A stretch of 64,000 bases of DNA. It comes from Rattus norvegicus (taxonomy: Eukaryota > Chordata > Mammalia > Rodentia > Muridae). Positions 1 through 11,944 of the stretch are shown piece by piece. The position numbers and the translations under genes were made by a program. Every line of letters starts with the position of its first letter. Positions within the stretch are counted from its first letter, which is position 1. Location: positions 55,444,599-55,508,598 of the forward strand of contig NC_086032.1 of assembly GCF_036323735.1 (NCBI RefSeq), read 5' to 3'. The notes below the pieces were generated by a model that did no database searches, was not told the origin of the DNA, and was given only the letters and a program-made list of their open reading frames with translations.

Positions 1-84
1 GTTTGGAGGGAGGAAATAGAAAGGAGAAATATTGTAATTATATTATAATCCCTCCAATAAAATTTAAAAAAGACAAAATTCTAC

Positions 85-512
85 ATCAAATAGAGAGCTA
101 ATATGCAATATATACAAAGAACTCAAGAAGTCAGATTCCATAGAACCAAATAACCCTATTAAAAAATGGGGAACAGTGCTGAATGAAGAATTCTCCCCCA
201 AAAGTACAACAATGCCAAGCAACCAGAGCTTCCAGGGACTAAGCCACTACCTAAAGACTATACATGGACTGACCCTGGACTCTGACCCCATAGGTAGCAA
301 TGAATATCCTAGTAAGAGCACCAGTGGAAGGGGAAGCCCTGGGTCCTGCTAAGACTGAACCCACAGTGAACTAGTCTATGGGGGGAGAGCGGCAATGGGG
401 GGAGGGTTGGGAGGGGAACACCCATAAGGAAGGGGAGGGGGGAGGGGGATGTTTGCCCGGATACCGGGAAAGGGAATAACACTCGAAATGTATATAAGAA
501 ATACTCAAGTTA

Positions 513-547
<35 letters not shown>

Positions 548-1935
548 ATTCTCAACTGAGAAATATCAAATGGCCGTGAAGCACACAAAGAAATGTTCAA
601 CATCCTTAGTCATCAGGAAAATGCAAATCAAAACAAACCTGAGATTCCACCTCACACCAGTCAGAATGGATAAGATAAAAAATTTAAGTGACAGCACATG
701 CTGGCGAGAACGTCCTGAAAGAGGAACACTTCTCCATTGTTGGTGGGATTGTACGCTGGTAAAACCAGTCTGGAAATCAGTTTGGAAGTTCCTCAGATTA
801 TTGAACATTGTACTATCTGAGGACCCAGATATACCACTCCTGGGCATATACCCAATAGATACTCCAACTTAGAACAAAGATATGCTCTATTATGTTCAGA
901 GCAGCCTTATTGATATAGGCAGAAGCTGGAAAGAACCCAGATGTCCCTCAACAAATGGATGAATACAGAAAATGTGCTACATTTACAAAATGGAGTATTA
1001 AAATCAATGACTTCATGAAAATCTTAAACAAATGGATGGAACTAGCAAATATCATCCTGAGTGAGGTAACACAGTCACAAAAGAACACATATGGTATGTG
1101 CTCACTGATAAGTGAATATTCAGAATACCCATGATACAACCCACAGACCACATCAAGTTCAAGAGGGAAGAAGACCAAAGTGTGGATGCTTTAGTTTTTC
1201 TTAGAAGGGGAAAGAAAATACTCACAGGGTGGTCTGGCCCTGGGAGGAAGAGAAGGGAAGGGAAAATGGGGGGGACAGGATCATATATGAGAGAAGATAG
1301 GGGAGATGGTCAGGAAATTGAACAGAGGTATGTAGCAATGAGGGATGGAAAACTGGGGTTAGCTAACAGAAAGTCCCAGATGCCAGGAAAGCAAGAAGCT
1401 CCCAGGATTCAATGGGGATGACCTTAGCTGAAATACCAAAAAAAGGGGAGAGAGAACATGTAGAAACCATATCCAGAAGTTAGACAAGGTCCCAGATTGG
1501 GGGATGGGGCCACCTACCCTTCTCAAAATTTAACCCAGAATTGCTCCTTTCTATAGGAAATAGAGAGAGTGGAGCAGAGACCATCCAAGGATGACCTCAC
1601 CTGGGGATCTATCCCATCTGCAGACACCAAACATAGATACTGTTGCAGATGTCAAGAAGCACTTGCTGACAGGAGCCTGATATAGCCGTCTCCTGAGAAG
1701 ATCTGCCAGAGACTGACAAATACAGATGTAGATGCTGGCAGACAACCATTGGACTGAGTGAAGAAACCCCCATGGAGGAGCTAGAGATAGGACTGAAGGA
1801 GCTGAAGGGTTTGCAACCCCACAGGAAGAACAACATGAACCAACCAGACCCCACCCCACGCCCCAGAGCTCGGAGGGACTAGACCACTAACCACAGTACA
1901 CATTGAGGGACCCATGGCTCCAGCTACAACTGTAA
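85..1935 (+). mobile_element. Old 5'-truncated L1 (end of ORF2 plus 3'UTR), split by a nested insertion
   Basis: The stretches 85-195 and 544-1120 match the C-terminal ORF2 region of the intact L1 in this window (codons after the linker, then the Cys-His block around 700-760), with many substitutions and stops. The stretch 1120-1935 is an older-type L1 3'UTR, recognisable from its 'gagcctgac...cagagagtggagcag' style blocks and the terminal '...ggactagaccac...' motif. The reading frame is destroyed. A younger L1 3' end sits at 196-543. The 5' boundary is approximate because similarity fades near 85. Confidence 0.85.
196..543 (+). mobile_element. Young 5'-truncated L1 3' end with A-tail, nested in the older L1
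   Basis: The segment begins inside the L1 3'UTR and is nearly identical to the 3' end of L1 copy C (about 55488-55826). It includes the G-rich polypurine block and ends in about 30 A. It is flanked by a 10-bp direct repeat, AAGAATTCTC, at 186-195 and 544-553. The cut context TG/AAGA resembles the L1 endonuclease consensus TT/AAAA, so this is ordinary target-primed insertion. The direct repeat rejoins the older L1 without a gap. Confidence 0.93.
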
Positions 1936-2673
1936 CTTTTTTACCAAAACATATTTAGTTTGTACTCTTATTTCTGTACTGAGTTATTACTGATACAAAA
2001 TCATACTTTCACAATTATCTTCCACAGTTTACATTGTGCTCTATCCTAGAAATATTCCCCTTTACACATTGAATTTGCCTACTTGTATACTTTATTCCCT
2101 ATTGGTGAGAGTTTAATTTCTTTGTAATTTATATACATTAATAGAGAAATGGCAGATTCAGCAAATCATCCAGGACAAATTTTTCATCCACTCTGTTGAA
2201 AAGGCATTCTCTCCAACTCTGACTCTAATTTTTATAATCCTGTAAAATAGGAAAAATAGGATTGTAATATGAATATGAGTTTAAGATCTTTCCTCTTTGA
2301 ATAGAATTATAGTAGTAATTAGAGTATCCCACACAATCATACAATGAACTCATATTGGTAATAGGTAATAAGGTAAGAAAAATAAAAAAAAAAAACTTTA
2401 TGTTTCCTTTACTCTTTGGAGAAATGTCCTTGATAAATTGTACTACCAAGTGTAATGAGAATTATTCAAAAAGAAAAGGAAGCTGTAAGGTTGTAACAAA
2501 AAGAAAAAATCTTTGTTGATTGCAGGCATGGATAACTGAAAAAAATACTTTTAACTTTGTCAATAAAATCAAAGATTTGGAAACATTGTATATCTTCTTT
2601 CATAATTGAAAGTATTCTGTGATTTGGTATATGTTTTGTATGTCTCTGAATATTTGAGTTCTCAGAATAAATT
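1936..2673. other. AT-rich interval, nothing recognised
   Basis: No repeat family, open frame of credible length or RNA gene is visible. The DNA is AT-rich with short A and T runs only. Confidence 0.5.
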
Positions 2674-3240
2674 TGTTGTGGTTTGCGCTGAAGTTATCTC
2701 TATTTTGATGCTAATTCCACTGCCCCAAGGACAGCGGTTTAGTCATGTACTCAGAACTCAGGTGACTTCACCAGAACCACCCCCCCATTGAATTTGTAAA
2801 GTACAGGTGAGGGGCAGGTACAGGATAGAAGGAGGAGAAGGAAGGATGGGCGGGAGAGAAGTTTGAAGGAAGTGGAGGAGACTAGAGGGAAAAGGAGAGC
2901 TAGGAAGAGAAGAGAGTGAGAAGCCATGGCAGGTGACATTAAGATTCTGCTCTGTGTATTTACAGGTTGTTATTAATGTTCCTAAGGGATGGATGGTACC
3001 GGGCTTTGTATGTTTAAGTGGGCAATTATATCTTATCAACTGGGTCAAAGATTATTGTGTTGTGTGTTCTTTTATGTGAGAGTTTGAGTATAGGAAAGTG
3101 GCAGCAAGAGACACAGGGCCGCCAAGGAGTGGGGATGTGTTTTCCCCAAGATATCTAGCAGATATGTTGGTACACTACGGTGCCAGAGCTAGCAGGGTAA
3201 AAAGACAACTTTACTTTTTTATTTTTATATTTTTACAACA
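2674..3240 (+). mobile_element. Solo LTR, rodent endogenous retrovirus family (older copy)
   Basis: The segment starts TGTTGTGGTTTG and ends TTTTACAACA, so it has the TG...CA ends and short inverted termini (TGTTGT/ACAACA) expected of an LTR. It shares its ends and several internal blocks (for example the 'gggatggatggta' block near 2985) with the 695-bp copy at 18343-19037, but is about 130 bp shorter. No clear target-site duplication survives. The sense orientation is inferred from an A-rich motif about 40 bp before the 3' end, which is AATAAA in the other copy. I do not name the family. Confidence 0.7.
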
Positions 3241-3999
3241 ACATACATTTTCTTGAGTTTGATGAGCCTTTAAAAGTTTAACTTAATAGAAAGTAAATAT
3301 TTTTATTAGAGACACTGGCCTTAAATTGGATTAAAGCAGTCCAACATAGTCGATAATTTTTCAAAAAGATGATTTTTTTTAGAGTCAGTTGTGCTCTCTA
3401 ATTTTTCTCTTTCTGCATAGTCACGCTATTATTACTGTTCATACTAGCTACTACCAATAAGTTTATTTCCCATGATATAATACAATCATCAGAAGGCTGT
3501 GACAGCAAAAAATTAGATGTTGGAGCTGTATCCTGATCCTCCACATCTAAATAATCTACTTTCTCTTAAAGAAATTGCCTTTATATATTTTATAGCAAAA
3601 AAAAAATACAATGGAAAATAAGGGATGTGGGTGATTTTTTTTCTCTCTCTCAGTATGTGTATAAACTAAACATATGGTTCTACTTCCCTGAAGCCATTTC
3701 AGAATTCTTATTCAGTGAATGAAAATTGTTTTTGGATGTTCATCATAAACCTATAGAAATAAGGGAGCCTATAAGAAAAGGGAGAAAAAGTATTTACTGT
3801 GCACTCAGAGCTAATTCCTTACCCATTACCCATCACGTGGAATAGATTTTAACCCTGAGTCAAAAAATTGCAATAGGAAGAAGTTAGTCATCACATGCAG
3901 AATATATAAGACTCACTTAGGGAAAAAGGATCACATCTAAGGAACTCTTCTGAGCAAACCACAAACGTTCAGATTATAAATATATCTTTATTCTTGCTT
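3241..3999. other. Interval without recognised genes
   Basis: AT-rich sequence with no clear repeat. It may contain further decayed flank of the antisense retroviral relic that follows, but I see no pro, pol or env motif here. Confidence 0.4.
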
Positions 4000-5950
4000 G
4001 TCCAATCAAAGCCATTAGGATCAATATCAGGAGTACTTTGAATCCATTTATCCATGGATGCTGATCAAGCTTTTAAAGTTCTAAGAATGTTTTATAGTCT
4101 GCATTTACATTTTTAAAGTACCAATTAATATCAGTCTCGCATCTGGATCTGATATTGCTTCGTTTACCCCGGATGTTAATGTATGTAAGATTTCAGTAAA
4201 ATTCTCTCTGGGGCTTTGCATAGTCTTTGCAAATAACATTGACTTTTTCTTGTTCCTCCACCTTATCCCAGGCTCTTAAATCTCCTAAAGTACATTGTAA
4301 TAAAGTAATCAAACTGCATATGCTGTCTTAAATCAGCAAATTGACCTTCACCTAATAATTGGCATTTCAGAATATTAACACCTTTAGAGCTATTAGAATT
4401 TTCATGATCACAGCTTCTTCTTACCACCATGAAGCCATTATCATTGAAAACCAGCTTCCAGTACAGCTGTAGCTAATTTTTTTCTGTTCTTGAAGAATAA
4501 TCCTGACTTGAGTAACCCAGGTATTTAACATCTGTCCCACATAAGGTGAGAACTTTCCATAAGTTACTATTGATTCTTTAAAATGTTTAAGATGTCATAT
4601 TTTAACAGGACTTGTTCATATTTTGCATTTTCCTCATTTTTGGTGCTTGTTTCGCAGTGACTGGGAAAGCTAATGGGGATGGTCACGTTTTCTCAGTTTC
4701 ATCAAGAGGTGGCAACATAAGTTCAGTGAGCTGTCTATCATGTCCTTAATTTCATTACATACCATGGATTTGAAATTAGGAGCTTCCTGTTTTCTTACAT
4801 CCTTTGTCCTGTTTCTCTCAAGCCTTTGTACTATCACAGCTAACTATACAGCTTTTTGTTGTTCTTGTATAGTTATTTTTTCCACTTTCTTTGATTTTTT
4901 TCTTGTTCTATAGGTATTATTTCAACCTTTTTCTTTTAAGAGAAAAGATAAAGATTGCAACTGAAAGAAGGGAGGTTTTTTTCATAATTGCAATAAGTAC
5001 TGTGATTCCACTTTCAATTAACAATTCTTTCCCCTCCACTCCTGCACTTGATCTTTAGGAATCTGAAATAAAGTTTCCAATTTTTTAATGAAGCAAAAGT
5101 CTGACTATATTGTTAAAGTTATCTTGTGGGTTGCCTTATTGTTTTTTTTTTTTTGTTTTTTTTTGTTTTTTTTTTTGTTTTTTTTTTTGTCTCAGAAGAT
5201 CCTGTGTCATTCCTTGCTCTGGGCTTGAGGCTTTAGCTGCTTTGGAGACTTCTGAGTCTCTGGGTCTCCAGCAGGATTCAAAAATGAATGCTTCATCTGG
5301 AGACAATCCTAGGTGAATTTCTCCTCTGCAGCTTTTTGTCAGATGTCTCCTATCCCCTGAAACATTTCTGTCAGATGATTTCTCCTTCCTGCAATGTTGG
5401 TGGGCTTTCTTCTTCTCTGATCATGTTAGATGCCTGATATAAATATATATTTTATTCACAAAATGTAGTTATCTTGGAGGTTTACTGCTGAAAAAACTCA
5501 CCCTTCTAGCTCATTTTGAAATCTGGCTGGCTGGTTCAACTCAGCTGTTTTGGCTCAAACTCCTCTCCAATGTCACTGATTTAAATGGTTTTCTTTTGGC
5601 TTCTAACTGAATTGCTCTGCTTGAAAAGAAAGCTTCTGAATTCTACAACTGAACTAAAATTAATTCCCTTCCTCTCTCTTCCTCACTGATCTTTTAGTCA
5701 ACCCTTTTCTTATCACTTCTCGAGAGAGTTGGGTGTGTGTTATCTTTGACTCATTCTGTGAAATCTTTCTCTAAATCATCACATTGCTCCTCAGTTAGAT
5801 CTAACTTTAAAACATGACTGCTTCCTTCTCAAACTAAATTTCCCTACATTGTTTAGTATTAAAGGTATGTCAATCCAGCAAAATCACATAGACTTAAAAA
5901 AAGGTCTTTGAATTTGATCTTTTCCCGAGCAGCCATTTTGCTGGATTAAA
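4000..5950 (-). pseudogene. Decayed class II (ERVK/betaretrovirus-like) gag, antisense
   Basis: On the minus strand, between about 4600 and 4020, frame-shifted pieces resemble a betaretrovirus/IAP-like capsid in the correct order. There is an N-terminal capsid stretch with a Q-M-L-N-x-W motif near 4535. An A-V-L-E-A-G-type block follows near 4465, and an A-W-D-K-x-E-E block near 4265. The major homology region comes last, at about 4215-4140 (Q-x-P-x-E-x-F followed by D-x-D-A-R-L). Sequence upstream on the minus strand to about 5950 is plausibly the rest of gag (matrix side), but this is weaker. The frame is broken by many stops and indels. No protease, polymerase or envelope is seen, and no paired LTRs in the same orientation. 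It cannot make a product. Confidence 0.72.
5139..5191. repeat. T-rich tract with periodic G
   Basis: Runs of 8-13 T separated by single G, inside the retroviral relic. On the minus strand this is an A-rich tract. Confidence 0.9.
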
Positions 5951-7680
5951 AATCCTCTACTTCAAATAAAAAAAAAGGAAGAATAAAATAATATGAAAAT
6001 ATGGCCGGCTTTTATAAATTATGAATTTGTGCTTCAATGATCATGATGAACTCTGTTTGGTTATTGTCCTTCCTTCCTCAGGGTGTCCAGGCACCACAGC
6101 ACACCAGGCTGGAAGGATGAAATAAAGTCGAAAACAGGTAAATTCTGCAGGATCCAGGTCCAACTGGGAATGAGTGTTGGGAGAGTGGATGGGGAATGGA
6201 AGAATTTAGCAGAGGATTTTAGTGGTACAGCTCTTTTAGACAGTACTCATTGAAATAGCTTGTGATATTATATTTAATTTCAGGTGAACAAGATCTATAT
6301 ATGAACCATGGAGAATAGAAAGGAGTTTTCAGGGTGGATGCAATTCACTGACTAAAGCCTAACTGTATTGAAAAAGCCTCATTTGCATAAAGAGGTATTC
6401 CAGGAATCCCAGGTGCCTGGATGACCAGGTTCTTATATGGAGAGAGGATGTTGAACCTGCCATTTTGCCAAGGATTATTTGAACAACTTAAGGTAGAAGA
6501 TGTGGGGTCAAACTCCCCAGATCAGGCAGTGAAGAAGAAGCCCTGCTGGAAAAGGTAGTCCTCCATCTGCACCCTGCTCCTCCGCACCTCCAGGTTCAGG
6601 CGAGCTGTCCTGACATGACAGACTACAACCTTGAGTAGCAGGATCCAACATGTACTGACAATATACTACCACACCTAAGCTACGTTGACGACTCCCCTGC
6701 AGTTGATGGATAGCATTTATATGAGAGAAGAAAATGTCAAAGCCCCAAATAACAAGTGGGATCTTTTCTGTATTACTCTACTTCAAAACTAAGTTTAGTG
6801 TTTGCACTGTCATTGATTTTCTTTTTAAGAACACTATTAACTCTCCGGTACACTATTATCTCCTTCTACCTCATTATTCACCATCAAAATTGAGTTGTCC
6901 TTTTAGAAAATCATGAGAACAGAAAAATATGATATTAATATGTTATTTTTGATCTTGCAGTTTTCTTTTGCAATTTTTATAATGACTTCTTTTATCCTTG
7001 CAATCCCATACTTTAAAATTCCTGAATGCCTATGGCAAGGGTATGCTTTTTAGAACTAAATAAACATGTATAGAGAATTGTTACATGTATTCTGAAATAT
7101 GAATAACAATAACATTTATTCCTTCTCCACAAATGATGAAACTGAGGATCAAGCACTTTAATATATTTCCCTAAGTTCATAGCAAAGTTAATACGGTGAA
7201 CAATATTGGAGCATTAAATTTATCATAGTGCAATCTCTTTTAATTTCAAAGCAGATCCTAGATTCCCAATATATTTTTTCTATACTTTCTTTCTTGTTTC
7301 TGTTTTCTACTTCCTAATTTTTGCTTGCTTTTTTCTTCTTTTCTTTTTTTGACACATAACTGTCATTAGTTTACAGAAAATGCACAAGACTTTCAAAGAT
7401 AGTTCTCAGAACACCCACTCTGACAGCTGTCAAAATAAGAACTTTCCAACAAACTTCATCAAGACACAGACCAGCCACAAGTGTTGTCTCAGTTAGAGAT
7501 AAAGAAGCAGCAGCCTGGGATTAAAAAAAAAAAAAAAAACTACTACATTGGACCAGCTTCTCTTGAATTGCCCTCAGAAATGTCAAATTGTGAGCTCTAA
7601 GAGTTACTTGAACTCATGTTTTGTGACGTTTATCACCTGATTAAAGTTTTCAATATTATGGGATTTTTCTTTAATGTTGA
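5951..7680. other. Interval without recognised genes
   Basis: Mostly unique AT-rich sequence. A short GC-richer patch at about 6530-6620 has an open minus-strand stretch but no start codon, family resemblance or splice context I could defend. A run of 17 A lies near 7525. Confidence 0.4.
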
Positions 7681-7689
7681 CACTGGTCA

Positions 7690-8035
7690 AAATAGAAAAT
7701 ACATGTATATCTCACCATCATATACATAACCATACTCCTTCAAACACAGTAGGTCTGTTTATAGCTCTGCTTTGGGAATCACAGGAGACGGTCTTTCAGG
7801 AACAAATATGTCACACAGGGGTAAGCTTTGATGCTTCAAAGGCTATGCTTTCTAGGACACTCTGTCTTTTTCGTGTGGTTGTTTTGAGATGAGATCTCAG
7901 CTATCCCTGAAGCAATAATACATCTCTGCCATCATGAATCCTAACCATCAGGAAGCGTAAGTCAAAACAACTGTTTTCTTCTTTAAACTGTCTTGGTTAT
8001 AGTATTTATTACAACAATAGAAATGGAAATGATAC
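7690..8035 (+). mobile_element. Possible URR1-like (hAT-type) DNA transposon relic
   Basis: The 3' part, about 7920-8035, resembles the end of common rodent URR1-type elements (blocks such as 'cttggttatagtatttattac' and 'aacaatagaaatgg'). The match is from memory and heavily decayed, so family and boundaries are uncertain. Confidence 0.3.
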
Positions 8036-8855
8036 ATTTAGACCCATTTATGAAAGTCACACAGATTAATACAACCTATTATATTGATAACCATAGTTGC
8101 TAAGGTAAATAAATGCAATTTTGATATGATGGAAAGTTGTGTAAAAGCATTAGTTTCCTGATCTCTGAAAATGTTTTTTTTTTTTAATAATGATAAAAAG
8201 ATGTCATTGTCTATTATCTGACTTACCATGCAGGGTTATGTTTTCTGTACTCTGCAAATGTTCTTTCACATAATATTTGGTAATAGTGGATTAAAATGTT
8301 TATATCTTCAATCTTTGAGTTGAGAAGCTAACAGTTTGAGGAAAATACATGTTCATGTCAAATATCTATATATTAAAGCTGAATATAATCATTATGTGTG
8401 AGGACTAGCTGAAAAGATTACTTAGTTGTTGTGAACATTTCCCTTGCTGTGCATTTATAAGGACTTGTCCCTAGCATATCTATAACGCCAGCCAAGTGGC
8501 AGACAGAACTCTGTGAGACTACTGGGAAAACTGCCTCAAATGTAAAGACTGAATGAGGAGGAACTGGAACCTTCCACTGTCTTGCCTTTATAGGTACACA
8601 GCACAGGCATGTATACCTGCATGCACCTACCACTCAAACAAAGCATACCTCAGGCAAAAAAAAATTTTGAAATGCATTCAGTTTATAAAACAAAATGTGG
8701 TAATTTAAAAACCATACTAATAGTATATAATTGTAAAGTAATGTACATTTATCATTTAAGAAATCCTATCAATGTTACATAGCTTTGAAATATGTATTTA
8801 GACACTAATATCCTATATTACCAACATTTCTAGATACACAGGAGTTACTATTTTG
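8036..8855. other. Interval without recognised genes
   Basis: Unique AT-rich sequence. There is weak SINE-like flavour around 8480-8620 but nothing I could assign. Confidence 0.4.
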
Positions 8856-9990
8856 TTTTTAAAAATGTTTTTATTGAAAACAGATTCTTCTCTCATACAA
8901 TATACCCTGATTATAGTTGTCCTCCTTTCCTCTCCTCCCACTTCCTCTCCACCTCCCCTCCTCTTTAGATATACTTCTTTTCTGTCTCTATACAAGAATA
9001 GGAATCTAAGAGGTAACAACCAAACATAACAAAGTATATGGTTAGGTGAAGCAAACTTTATTATATTGAAGTTGAATACAGAAGTCTAACAGGAAGTAAA
9101 GTGTCTTAAACTCAAGAAAACAAGCCAGAGATCTACTCATTTTCAGACAGGAGTCGCATAAAAATACTAAACTAATAGTATTTAAACGAAGGGCTAGCTG
9201 CAGACTAGGGTACGCCCTGCTATTGATATTGAAGTGACTCTGAGCGCATATTTCCTTTCTTAGTTGATTCAAAGGAATTGTCCTGGTGTCATTGAGATTT
9301 TTCTGGTTCTTAACATCTTTCCAACTCCTCTTAATGTTGTAGAAAATATTATCTGAGAGTTTCTATCCCAAAACTACATCATTTATTTCCAAAATAAAAG
9401 ATACTGTCCTTGGAAATAGGGCTCTGCTGACAGTTTGCAGAGAGGATCTCTTTGTCTTAGCATCAGCGTGGGTTGTTTGGAGATTTCCTTGTAACCCCCT
9501 TGGCCAGCAATTCACCTCATACCCAGTTTGCATGGCTGTAAGAAATGAGCAAATGAGACTCTATCCCTCCTTACTAGGATTCCTTATTAGAATCACCTTC
9601 ATATATATGAGGAACTTTTTCACTGCGTTAAGTTTTCACATCTACCTACAAATGTCCCTTAATTCCAGTCCTCTATCCCTGCACTCTCTCCTATATGACG
9701 TCACGCCATACATGTGATCGCTCCAATTCATTTCCCCACCTACCCTCAGTCCACCCATTAACATATTTTAATTCCCCTTCATATACTCCCCTTTTACTCA
9801 CCCTCCCTAAGTCTGTGGAGTTTAGGTTGGTTATCATTTACTTAGCAGCGAATATCCACTTATAAGTAAGTTCTTTCCTCTTTCTGATTCTTGGTTACCA
9901 AACCCAGGATAATGATTTTTTTTTCCATTTTAATCCATTTGCCTGGAAATGTCATAAAGACTTTTCCACCTAACAGCTGAGTAATTACTA

Positions 9991-10067
<77 letters not shown>

Positions 10068-11295
10068 TGTGTGTGGTGCACCAATATTCTGTTACGGGAC
10101 ATCTAGGTTCTTTCCAGTTTTTGGCTATTATGAATAGAGCAAAGAATATAGTTGAGTAAGTATTCTTGTGATAGGATGGATATGTGTGCCCTTTGGGTAT
10201 ATGCCCAAGACTTGTAAAGCTGGATCTTGAGGTAGAATATCAATTTTCTGAGCAACCTCCATATTGATTTCCATGTTGCGAGGGGATGCAAAACTTTTCA
10301 GTACCACCAGCATTGCTTTTAGAGTATTTCTGCTGCCCCCCATCTTTGCCAGAATGACCTATCACTTGTGTTACTGGTCATTTGGACAGGGGTAACACGG
10401 ATTATCAAAGTAGTTTTCATTAGAATTTCATTCTCTGATGGGTAATGATGGAACATTTCTCAATCATTAACCATTCTATTGAGAATTCTTTTTGTTGATG
10501 TGTGTTTCTTTAATGCAGCAGAAGAATAGTTCCTGACTTCTCATTCGTTCTATTAGTCTATATCTTTTTACTAGGTAACTGAGACCAGTGATTCATCGTA
10601 CTTTGTTTTGCTTCTGGATGGTTGTGGGTGGCAGTGGAGTTGATTTGTGTTATGTGATTACTTTTTTTTGGTTTTGCTGATATGAGTGTATTATTTCTTG
10701 TGTTCTCATAGATGTCATTAAACTCCTTGGACTGGAATTTTTCACCTAGCACCTTATGTGGTGTTAAATTTGTAGATAGATATTATTTAAATTTGCCTTT
10801 TTCATTATATATCTGATTTTTCCATCCATGATTACTAAACATTTTAGTAAGTCTAATAATCATAACTGGCATTTGTGGTCTCTTATAATCTGCCACACAT
10901 CTATCCAGACCCTTCTAGAGTATCTGTTGAGATGCTGGATATAATTCTTACAGGTCTGCCTTTATATGTTACTTGGTCTTCTTCCAAGCAGATTTTGGTT
11001 ATTTTGTATGTTTAGTGTTTTGATTATTATATGGCAAGAGGGCTTTCTTTTCTGGTCTAATTTGGTGGCTAGTATGCCTGTACATTTATAACCATTTCTT
11101 TCTTTGGGTTAGGAAATTTTTCTTCTATGATTTTATTGCAAATATTTTCTGAGCCTTTGAGCTGGGATTCTTCTTTTTCTATTTTTATTTTTAGCTTTGG
11201 TCTTTCCTTAGTACCCCAGATATTTGAAAGGTTTTGTGCCTGCAATATTTTAAATTTAACCTCTACTTTGACAATTGTATCTTACCATTTCGTCT
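8856..11295 (-). mobile_element. Old Lx-type L1, antisense, with a large internal deletion
   Basis: Read on the minus strand, about 10500-11295 corresponds to L1 ORF1: compare 43975-44420 of copy B, where the 'tctgcctttatatgttacttg' block recurs. About 9870-10410 corresponds to the C-terminal end of ORF2. About 8856-9870 is a long Lx-type 3'UTR, including the pyrimidine-rich block near 8925. Nearly all of ORF2 (endonuclease, RT) is missing between ORF1 and the ORF2 tail, so this is an internally deleted or recombined copy. All frames are broken. ORF1-like sequence resumes at about 12343-12480, beyond younger insertions. Confidence 0.8.
9996..10075. repeat. (TG)n microsatellite
   Basis: About 80 bp of TG repeats with two interruptions, inside the old antisense L1. 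Confidence 0.98.
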
Positions 11296-11312
11296 CTCAA
11301 ACCTTATCATAT

Positions 11313-11334
11313 ATGTGTGTGTGTGTGTGTGTGT
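11313..11334. repeat. Short (TG)11 microsatellite
   Basis: Eleven TG units at the edge of the antisense ORF1 relic. Confidence 0.97.
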
Positions 11335-11402
11335 ATGACAAAGGATTGGAGTTTATTATTATATATTTTATTATATATAAAATAAAACAATCCAACCCAG
11401 TT

Positions 11403-11420
11403 AAAAATGTGCTATGATGA
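11403..11420. repeat. Target-site duplication, copy 1 of 3
   Basis: AAAAATGTGCTATGATGA at 11403-11420, repeated exactly at 11598-11615 and with one mismatch at 11927-11944. The three copies bracket the B2 and the L1 fragment. Confidence 0.97.
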
Positions 11421-11597
11421 GGCTGGAGAGATGGCTCAGTGGTTAAGAGCACTGACTGCTCTTCCAAAGGTCCTGAGTTCAATTCCCAGCAACCAAATAA
11501 TCACATGGTGGCTCACAATGATCTGTAATGGGATCTGATGCCCTCTTCTGGTGTGTGTGAAGACAGCAACAGTGTTCTATAATAAACAATTAAATTA
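11421..11597 (+). mobile_element. B2 SINE
   Basis: A tRNA-derived rodent B2 element. The 5' end carries an A-box-like block (about 11431-11442) and a B-box (GGTCCTGAGTTCAATTCC near 11470). The body follows the B2 pattern ('cacatggtggctcacaa', 'tctgatgccctcttctggtg') and ends in an A-rich tail. It is flanked by an 18-bp direct repeat at 11403-11420 and 11598-11615. It is non-autonomous: Pol III transcribed, mobilised by L1 proteins. Confidence 0.96.
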
Positions 11598-11615
11598 AAA
11601 AATGTGCTATGATGA

Positions 11616-11926
11616 ACCAGAGCTTCCAGGGACTAAGCCACTACCCAAAGACTATATATGGACTGACCCTGGACTCCAACTGCATAGGTAGCAATGTATA
11701 GCCTAGTAAGGGCACCAGTGGAAGGGAAAGCCCTTGGTCCTGCCAAGACTGAACCCCCAGTAAATTGGATTGTTGGGGGGAGGGCAATGATGGGGGAAGG
11801 ATGGGGAGGGGAACAAACATATAGAAGGGGAGGGGGAGGGATTAGGGGGATGTTAACCTGGAAACTGGAAAGGGAATAACAATTGAAATGTAAATAAGAA
11901 ATACCCAATTTAATAAAGGTGGAGGA
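11616..11926 (+). mobile_element. 5'-truncated L1 3' end
   Basis: Matches the terminal 3'UTR of the young L1s: the 'gggactaagccactac' block, the G-rich polypurine block around 11775-11850, and the end '...agaaatacccaatttaataaa'. It is flanked by the same 18-bp sequence that flanks the neighbouring B2 (11598-11615 on the left, 11927-11944 on the right with one C-to-T change). It is more diverged than copies A-C, so it is older than they are. Confidence 0.93.
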
Positions 11927-11944
11927 AAAAATGTGTTATGATGA

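Noticed and set aside
2674..5950. LTR at 2674-3240 and the gag relic as one provirus
   Set aside because: They appear to be in opposite orientations, no primer-binding site or polypurine tract links them, and the LTR family also occurs alone at 18343.
6530..6620. GC-richer patch with an open minus-strand stretch (about 27 codons, R-R-S-R-V-Q-M-E-D-Y)
   Set aside because: No start codon, no clear exon boundaries, no family match from memory. Could be a pseudogene scrap, but unsupported.
9996..10075. Regularly repeated units as a possible CRISPR or satellite array
   Set aside because: Dinucleotide microsatellite in a mammalian genome; no repeat-spacer pattern anywhere in the window.
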